5,274 nucleotides of DNA, taken from the NCBI GenBank assembly GCA_040877875.1, contig JBBDNC010000065.1:1-5274 (forward strand). The letters are read 5' to 3'. Below the pieces are notes generated by a model. It was not told the DNA's origin. It was given only the letters and a program-made list of their open reading frames with translations, and made no database searches. Source of the stretch: JBBDNC01 sp040877875 (GTDB lineage: Bacteria > Bacteroidota > Rhodothermia > Balneolales > Balneolaceae). Below are positions 1-5,274 of this stretch, in pieces. The translations under genes were made by a program, and so were the position numbers. Numbering within the stretch: the first letter of the stretch is position 1; each line of letters opens with the position of its first letter.

Positions 1-1377
1 GTGGGTGCCTATGGAAATGAAGAGGTCCGAACGCCGAATATTGATGCTCTGGCCGATCAGGGAGTCAGGTTTACCCGAGCCTATAATATGGGCTCCTGGA
101 GCCCGGCTGTTTGTGTTCCGAGCCGTACGATGTTAAATACCGGCCTTTACGTTTGGAATGCCCGCCAACTCAATAATGATGACTACTCTCCGTGGCATGA
201 GAATCAACTGTTCTGGAGCCAGCGGCTCAAACAGGCCGGATACCGAACCTACTTCACCGGAAAATGGCATGTGCCCGGCCTGGACCCCAACGATCTGTTT
301 GATCACGTAATCAATGTCCGCCCGGGCATGCCGAACCAGACGGAAGAGGGATATGACCGTCCCTACAAAGACAAGGAGGACGTATGGAGTCCCTATAATC
401 ACAAGTTTGAGGGATTCTGGAGAGGTGGCATTCACTGGTCAGAGGTCCTCCGGCACGACGCTGTTAATTTTATCGAACATGCAACTCATCGGGACGAACC
501 CTTTTTTATGTATTTGGCGTTCAATGCACCTCACGATCCCCGGCAGGCTCCCCGGGAATTTGTCGAATCCTATGATCCGGAGGAGTTAAAAATTCCCGAA
601 AATTATCTGCCCGAGTACCCCTACAAGAATCCGATTGGGGCCGGGAGAACCGATGACCGGTATAGGCCTCACCCTCCTGGTACCTCTCAGGAAGTAATTG
701 AGTCAAGCCAATATCTGCGTGACGAAGCGCTTGCCCCGTTTCCCCGCAGCGAATATGCGGTCAGTGTAAATCGTCAGGAGTACTATGCGATCATTTCCCA
801 CATGGATGCGCAGATCGGGTTGATGTTAGATAAACTGGAGGTTAACGGTGAACTCGACAATACCATAATCGTATTTACGGCCGACCATGGCCTGGCGGTG
901 GGCCAACACGGTTTTATGGGGAAACAAAACATGTATGAACACTCTCTTCGCGTACCCTTTATCATAACCGGGCCGGGAATTCCTGCAGGTGAGGAAAATG
1001 ACGCCTCTATTTACCTGCAGGATGTCGTGCCGACATCGATTGAACTCGCCGGGGGCAGGGTTCCGGATGCCTACCAGTTTCAATCCCTGCTGCCGTTGTT
1101 GCGCGGGGAGGCAACTCAGCCGTACCCGGCCATCTACGGAGCTTATTTGGAAAACCAGCGCGCTGTTGTGGAATGGCCCTATAAACTGATCTTGTATCCG
1201 GATATTTCCCGGGTTCGACTGTATCATTTGTTAGAAGATCCCTATGAAACAGCGGATATATCTGAGGAGCCGGACTCGGAGCCGATTATTCGCCGGTTGA
1301 TGCAACGCCTCGTGGAACTTCAGCGGGAAACAGGGGATGAACTGGATCTGGCAGAAACCTATTCGAATTGGTTTTGA
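1..1377 (+). CDS. Sulfatase (arylsulfatase A-like, formylglycine type), 5'-truncated by the window edge
   Basis: Hydrolyses sulfate esters, probably on an exported carbohydrate substrate; the exact substrate cannot be read from the sequence. The 458 visible residues carry the type I sulfatase signature CVPSR at 38-42 followed by L45 and TG at 47-48. C38 is the residue that a maturation enzyme converts to formylglycine. The second signature lies at 80-90 (GYRTYFTGKWH). NAPHD (175-179), TADHG (293-297; D295 and H296 are expected metal ligands) and GKQNMYEH (307-314; K308 expected in the active site) complete the pocket. The C-terminus is intact and ends at TGA 1375-1377. The first codon, GTG, is almost certainly an internal valine: GAYGN at 2-6 normally follows the DDQ metal-binding strand, so that strand and the signal peptide lie upstream of the window. 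Residues about 215-238 look like an extra proline-rich, charged loop before RDEALAPFPR. The family call is firm; the subfamily is not determined. Confidence 0.95.
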   Translation: MGAYGNEEVRTPNIDALADQGVRFTRAYNMGSWSPAVCVPSRTMLNTGLYVWNARQLNNDDYSPWHENQLFWSQRLKQAGYRTYFTGKWHVPGLDPNDLFDHVINVRPGMPNQTEEGYDRPYKDKEDVWSPYNHKFEGFWRGGIHWSEVLRHDAVNFIEHATHRDEPFFMYLAFNAPHDPRQAPREFVESYDPEELKIPENYLPEYPYKNPIGAGRTDDRYRPHPPGTSQEVIESSQYLRDEALAPFPRSEYAVSVNRQEYYAIISHMDAQIGLMLDKLEVNGELDNTIIVFTADHGLAVGQHGFMGKQNMYEHSLRVPFIITGPGIPAGEENDASIYLQDVVPTSIELAGGRVPDAYQFQSLLPLLRGEATQPYPAIYGAYLENQRAVVEWPYKLILYPDISRVRLYHLLEDPYETADISEEPDSEPIIRRLMQRLVELQRETGDELDLAETYSNWF

Positions 1378-1558
1378 TCAGCTCAAACCATCATTCCAAT
1401 ACATCCCTTGAATTCCCCGGTTGTATTGCAGTCTGATATCCAGGCAGGCAACAAGCAAAATGATTATTAAATGAAATATGCAATCTCTGGGTATTTCGAG
1501 CCATGTATATTCAGCTTTAGAAATTTTTTTCAAGTACATTACCTTTCAAATCCCATAA

Positions 1559-1582
1559 AAAAAGGCTTTATGTAGTCTTTTT
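1559..1582 (+). other. A-tract/T-tract hairpin just upstream of the FG-GAP lipoprotein start
   Basis: Bases 1559-1567 (five A, then GGCT) can pair with 1574-1582 (AGTC, then five T). This gives a nine-pair stem with one G-U pair and a six-base loop (1568-1573). It sits six bases before the first possible ATG (1589) and 181 bases after the sulfatase stop. An A-tract, short GC core and T-tract are typical of weak bidirectional terminators, so it may end sulfatase transcripts. Alternatively it lies in the leader of the next gene and affects which ATG is used. The stem has only three G/C-containing pairs besides A-U, so chance in AT-rich DNA is a real alternative. Confidence 0.3.
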
Positions 1583-1588
1583 AAATAT

Positions 1589-4500
1589 ATGTTATGCCCC
1601 TTTAAGATGAGTTCAAGGTTGTCTTTGATCATCATTTTTTTACTTTTCTCGCTTTCAGCCTGCACGCCGGAGAAAAAAAGTGAGACTCCACTCTTTACAA
1701 AGTTGTCAAGTGAAGACACCGGCATTCGATTTTCAAATACAATTGAAGACAGTTTAGAGCTTAATGTGTTGAATTATCCCTTTATGTATAACGGGGGCGG
1801 GGTTGCCATTGGAGATATTAATAATGACGGTCTTCCGGATATATTCCTCGCCGGAAACAGGGTCTCAAGCAGACTATATCTGAACAAGGGAGAGATGCAG
1901 TTTGAAGACATAACGGAGTCGGCCGGTGTTTCAACTGACAAATGGATCAGCGGGGTTTCGATGGTGGATATCAATAATAACGGTTACCTGGACATCTACC
2001 TTTCCGTAGTCAGTCCGGAAAGTGCCCCATCCGAGGAACGTTCAAATCTTTTGTTTGTCAACAACGGGGATAACACATTTACCGAATCAGCCGCTGATTT
2101 CGGTATCCACGATACAGGTTTTACGACTCATGCTGCATTTTTGGACTACAACGGGAATGGATATCTGGACCTGTATCTGCTGAATCACTCACCGGGATCT
2201 TTTTATTTTGATATGGTAAACATTGAAGGAAGTTCCGACGAAGCAAATCAATCTGTAAGTTTTGACCGGCTCTATAGAAATAATGGAGACGGAACTTTTA
2301 CGGATGTGTCCAAAGAGGCGGGATTATTAGAGAAAACCGGATATGGACTGGGTGTGGTGGTGGCTGATTTTAACCGCAATGGCTGGCCGGATATTTATAT
2401 ATCCAATGATATTGCACCCAATGATGTCCTGTATATAAACAACAAAGACGGAACCTTTACGGACAAGTTATCCGACTACCTGAAACACACCAGTTTTGCC
2501 GGCATGGGGGTCGATGCGGCAGATTTTAACAATGATGGCTGGCCGGATATCCTGCAGGTGGACATGATGCCTGAAGATTATACACAACGCAAGGTAATGA
2601 GCGGGGGTACCGGTTATGAGCATTTTCTCTCCATGCGTGAGCAAGGGTATGATTACTACTATTCAAAAAACAGCCTGCAGTTAAATCGCGGAACGGATCA
2701 TCAGGGGGATCTGGTATTCAGTGAAATGGGAAGGGTTGACGGGGTCGCCTACACGGAGTGGAGCTGGGGAGCTTTGTTCGGGGATTATAACAATAGCGGC
2801 TTTAAAGATATACTTATTACAAATGGCTATCCAAAAGCTGTTAACAATTATGATTATCTCGTGGAGATGAATAACGCCCGGCGTTTTGGAACGGAGGAGG
2901 CCCAGCGTAAGCGCAGATATGAAATCTTGCAAAATCTGCCGGGGATACATCATCATAACTATCTGTTCAGAAATGAAGGGAATTTAAGGTTTACAGATGT
3001 GTCTGCCGAGTGGGGTTTCAGTGAGCCCTCCTATTCTTTCGGAGTGGCCCATGGGGATTTAGATAACAACGGCAGCCTGGATGTAGTGATCAACAATATT
3101 GATGCTCCGGCCTCCGTGTACCGGAATAATTCGTCCGGGCAGACAGATAATAATTTTTTTAGAGTAAGTCTTTTTGGTGATTCAGTAAATAAAAGAGGGA
3201 TCGGCGCTGAGGTGATTCTCTCTGCTGGTGGAGAAAAGCAGTATGTGTATCAAACTCCCTGGCGGGGATATCAGTCAACCGTCGAAGACAAAATCCATTT
3301 CGGGCTGGGTCAGACGGACCATATCGATTCACTTGAAGTGATTTGGCCGGATGGCCGGTACCAGTTATTGGAGAATCCGGAGGTGAATCAACTGACAGAA
3401 CTACATTATGAAAATTCACGTGACAACAAGCCGGAATCTTTGATTCCTAATAAGGAAAATCAAAGGTTTAAAGAAATCACGAATACATCCGGCCTCACAT
3501 ATAAACATAAAGAAAGGGAAGTAAATGATTTTAACGTCCAACCCTTATTGCCGTATCAGCACTCTATGCCGGGGCCTAAAATGGCTGTAGGGGATGTAAC
3601 CGGAAACGGCCTGGATGATCTGTTTATCGGAGCTTCAGCCGGTTTTACAGCTGTACTGTATCTTCAACAGGATGATGGAACCTTTCGTGAATCGATAGAG
3701 CAGCAGCCCTGGCAAATGGACCGGCTTTTTGAAGATTCGGGAGCCGTTTTTTTTGATTCGAATGGCAATGGGCTGTTGGATTTGTATGTGTCAAGCGGCG
3801 GGTTCGATCTTTCCCCGGCCTCTGACCGATTGCAGGACCGGCTCTATCTGAATACCGGTGAGGGTATGTTTATTAAAGTGGATGCGGCTCTGCCTCAAAT
3901 GCTAACCAGCAGCTCCTGTGTGGTACCGGGAGATTTTAATGGCAATGGAAGGACGGACCTGTTTGTGGGTGGGGGCGTAGTGCCCGGTAAGTATCCCTAC
4001 CCTGCGAGAAGTTATATTTTGCGTAACGACGGCGGCTCATTTACCGATGTCACCGAAGAGGTGGCTCCTGAATTGGTTAAACCGGGGATGATCACGGATG
4101 CGGTCTGGATGGATTTTGATGATGATGGCCGGTTAGACCTTGTTACTGTCGGAAAGTGGCTTCCGGTACAATTTTATAAGAATGATGATGGCAGATTGAA
4201 GGAGGTAACCGGGGCCGTGACTATGCAGCCGGAAAGAGGGTGGTGGTACAGTCTGGAAAAAGGGGATTTTAACAACGATGGCCATACGGATCTGATTGCC
4301 GGTAATGCAGGGTTGAATTTTACCTACAAAACGTCTGACAACAAAAAATTCGGAGTCCTTGCCAACGATTTTAATAATAATATGAGGACTGATATCATTT
4401 TTACCATCCAGGAAAATGGTACTCAATATCCTTTTTTTGGTAAACCAAAACTTGGGAATGAGTTGAGATTTCTTAACAGTAGATTTCCGACGTTTGAGTC

Positions 4501-4945
4501 GTTTGCAAATGCATCGGCAGGAGAAATTTTCCAGGAGGATAATTTAACGGAGGCGTTGAACTATCAGGTGGATACGTTTGCAAGCGTCTATCTGGAAAAT
4601 AATGGAGACGGAACTTTTAAAGCTGTAAACTTGCCGGTGGAGGCACAGTTGTCGGCGGTAAAAGAAATCATCAGTCATGATGTGGATGGAGACGGGAATC
4701 CGGATATTATTTTGGCTGGCAATATATTCAAAACCGAACCCGATACCCCGCGGCTGGATGCCGGTTCGGGGGTCTGGTTACGGGGAGATGGAAACGGAAA
4801 TTTCACACCGGTGGAGCCCTATAACAGTGGATTTTGGGCTCCACTTGATGTGAAGGACCTGAAATTACTACACACACCAAACGGCAAAGCCGTAGTGGTT
4901 GCAAATAACAGCGATTCCGTGCAGGTTTTCTCCATAGAAAAATGA
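1589..4945 (+). CDS. Exported FG-GAP/VCBS-repeat lipoprotein with central ASPIC/UnbV domain (CRTAC1-like)
   Basis: Probable surface or periplasmic binding/scaffold lipoprotein; the family's molecular function is not established. Residues 7-25 form a lipoprotein signal peptide: MSSR, the hydrophobic LSLIIIFLLF, then lipobox LSAC with C25. Seven calcium-loop repeats of the form DxNxDGxxD begin at D76, D127, D186, D260, D312, D399 and D490. Most are followed by a strand resembling LYxNNGDGTFTD. An ASPIC/UnbV domain spans about 523-608, with NKRGIGAEV (534-542), RGYQST (559-564), HFGLG (570-574) and WPDG (586-589). Seven more loops begin at D669, D723, D782, D842, D893, D927 and D1031. Family-typical motifs include DMMPED (325-330), GMITDAVW (833-840) and GNAGLN (905-910). 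Length is normal for the ~1100-residue Bacteroidota form. ATG 1607 (M7) fits the signal peptide better than ATG 1589; neither has a clear ribosome binding site. The gene starts 211 bases after the sulfatase. It looks somewhat richer in A/T-ending codons than its neighbours, judged by eye. Confidence 0.93.
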   Translation: MLCPFKMSSRLSLIIIFLLFSLSACTPEKKSETPLFTKLSSEDTGIRFSNTIEDSLELNVLNYPFMYNGGGVAIGDINNDGLPDIFLAGNRVSSRLYLNKGEMQFEDITESAGVSTDKWISGVSMVDINNNGYLDIYLSVVSPESAPSEERSNLLFVNNGDNTFTESAADFGIHDTGFTTHAAFLDYNGNGYLDLYLLNHSPGSFYFDMVNIEGSSDEANQSVSFDRLYRNNGDGTFTDVSKEAGLLEKTGYGLGVVVADFNRNGWPDIYISNDIAPNDVLYINNKDGTFTDKLSDYLKHTSFAGMGVDAADFNNDGWPDILQVDMMPEDYTQRKVMSGGTGYEHFLSMREQGYDYYYSKNSLQLNRGTDHQGDLVFSEMGRVDGVAYTEWSWGALFGDYNNSGFKDILITNGYPKAVNNYDYLVEMNNARRFGTEEAQRKRRYEILQNLPGIHHHNYLFRNEGNLRFTDVSAEWGFSEPSYSFGVAHGDLDNNGSLDVVINNIDAPASVYRNNSSGQTDNNFFRVSLFGDSVNKRGIGAEVILSAGGEKQYVYQTPWRGYQSTVEDKIHFGLGQTDHIDSLEVIWPDGRYQLLENPEVNQLTELHYENSRDNKPESLIPNKENQRFKEITNTSGLTYKHKEREVNDFNVQPLLPYQHSMPGPKMAVGDVTGNGLDDLFIGASAGFTAVLYLQQDDGTFRESIEQQPWQMDRLFEDSGAVFFDSNGNGLLDLYVSSGGFDLSPASDRLQDRLYLNTGEGMFIKVDAALPQMLTSSSCVVPGDFNGNGRTDLFVGGGVVPGKYPYPARSYILRNDGGSFTDVTEEVAPELVKPGMITDAVWMDFDDDGRLDLVTVGKWLPVQFYKNDDGRLKEVTGAVTMQPERGWWYSLEKGDFNNDGHTDLIAGNAGLNFTYKTSDNKKFGVLANDFNNNMRTDIIFTIQENGTQYPFFGKPKLGNELRFLNSRFPTFESFANASAGEIFQEDNLTEALNYQVDTFASVYLENNGDGTFKAVNLPVEAQLSAVKEIISHDVDGDGNPDIILAGNIFKTEPDTPRLDAGSGVWLRGDGNGNFTPVEPYNSGFWAPLDVKDLKLLHTPNGKAVVVANNSDSVQVFSIEK

Positions 4946-5090
4946 TGAAAAAACCTGAGATTGTCTATTTTAACAGACTCGGTGTGCAGATTACGGAATC
5001 AGAAGGCGACCCTTTTATGAGTCAGTGAAAGTTGAAGGTAAGATAAGAAGTGTATTCCCAATGGAAATAAAATAAGAACCCGGTAAACCA

Positions 5091-5274
5091 ATGAGCCAAA
5101 CAACCATGAACACGATTATTAGACGAGCCCTGAAACTTTTTACGCTTGCGGCGATCACGCTTCCCCTGCTGCAGTGCACTCCCTCGCCGCCGCCGCTGGA
5201 GCTGGAAACCGATTCCAAGATTGTCCTGATCGGGAACAATCTGGGCTCACGGATGATGCATTTTGGTCATTTCG
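5091..5274 (+). CDS. N-terminus of an exported protein, probably PVC-type heme-binding / SGNH-hydrolase-like family (3'-truncated)
   Basis: Only 61 codons are present before the window ends. The start is ATG 5091; an in-frame TAA at 5073-5075 with no ATG between excludes a longer protein. ATG 5106 (M6) is a possible alternative, and no strong ribosome binding site precedes either. Residues 9-28 form an export signal: arginines at 11-12, a hydrophobic stretch to L27, then Q28-C29. This resembles a lipobox, but Gln at -1 is atypical, so lipid attachment is uncertain. A proline-rich linker (PSPPP, 31-35) leads to KIVLIGNNLGSRMMHFGHF (43-61). From memory, this resembles the first block of large PVC-type heme-binding proteins, where IGNxLxxRMxxxGxxE opens an SGNH-hydrolase-like region. 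These proteins often also carry a CxxCH cytochrome domain and a propeller or HEAT region, none of which is visible here. The gene lies 145 bases after the FG-GAP gene on the same strand with no obvious terminator between, so co-transcription is possible. Coding status is firm; the family call is tentative. Confidence 0.75.
   Translation, partial: MSQTTMNTIIRRALKLFTLAAITLPLLQCTPSPPPLELETDSKIVLIGNNLGSRMMHFGHF

Noticed and set aside
1..3. GTG as the start codon of the sulfatase
   Set aside because: The frame is open to the window edge and the conserved GAYGN segment normally follows a DDQ-containing strand, so the codon is internal and the protein is truncated.
133..435. Reverse-strand open frames inside the sulfatase (133-435, 521-706, 783-965, 826-1227)
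   Set aside because: They lie wholly within a strongly supported gene, show no recognisable domains, and are explained as antisense shadows.
1397..1428. Inverted repeat CAATACA/TGTATTG after the sulfatase stop, as a terminator
   Set aside because: The seven-pair stem has an 18-base loop, is AT-rich and has no following T-tract.
1516..1547. Bacteroidota-type promoter (TTTAG, about 19 bases, then TACCTTTC at 1540-1547) ahead of the lipoprotein gene
   Set aside because: Spacing is plausible but both boxes deviate from TTTG and TAnnTTTG, and AT-rich DNA gives such matches by chance.
4952..4983. Possible terminator after the lipoprotein gene (GTCT pairing with AGAC around 4968-4979)
   Set aside because: The stem is broken by unpaired bases and no T-run follows.
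5015..5239. Reverse-strand 74-codon frame across the start of the third gene
   Set aside because: It lies mostly opposite the third gene, whose export signal and conserved-looking segment support the + strand; the antisense product shows no recognisable motif.

Overview
The window holds parts of three genes, all on the + strand: the 3' part of a sulfatase gene (1-1377), a complete gene for an 1118-residue FG-GAP/VCBS-repeat lipoprotein with an ASPIC/UnbV domain (1589-4945), and the first 61 codons of a third exported protein (5091 to the window end). No tRNA, rRNA, CRISPR array, insertion sequence or attachment site is visible.

The organism is probably a member of the Bacteroidota/Balneolota/Rhodothermota (FCB) lineage, perhaps marine. 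The reasons are the ~1100-residue lipoprotein form of the FG-GAP + ASPIC/UnbV family, which I associate with that lineage, the lack of clear Shine-Dalgarno sequences before either visible start, the intermediate base composition, and a sulfatase beside such a gene. Planctomycetes and relatives are also rich in sulfatases and in the family to which the third gene seems to belong, so the assignment is an inference.

Layout: the sulfatase is cut by the left edge and lacks its signal peptide and first metal-binding residues, but keeps the formylglycine motif CVPSR and the rest of the active site. A 211-base AT-rich gap follows, with a small A-tract/T-tract hairpin just before the next gene. The lipoprotein has a clear signal peptide with an LSAC lipobox, seven calcium-loop (DxNxDGxxD-type) repeats, an ASPIC/UnbV domain, then seven more such repeats. 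This suggests two seven-bladed propellers joined by the ASPIC/UnbV domain. A 145-base gap with no obvious terminator leads to the third gene. Its N-terminus has an export signal followed by a segment (KIVLIGNNLGSRMMHFGHF) that resembles the start of the mature part of large PVC-type heme-binding / SGNH-hydrolase-like proteins.

How they may work together: the two visible N-termini carry export signals, and sulfatases of this type are normally exported too. A cell-envelope role in attacking sulfated glycans or other extracellular substrates is reasonable, with the propeller lipoprotein as a binding or scaffold component. This is inferred from context only. No SusC/SusD pair or glycoside hydrolase lies within the window, and I see no clearly new defence, mobile or regulatory system.
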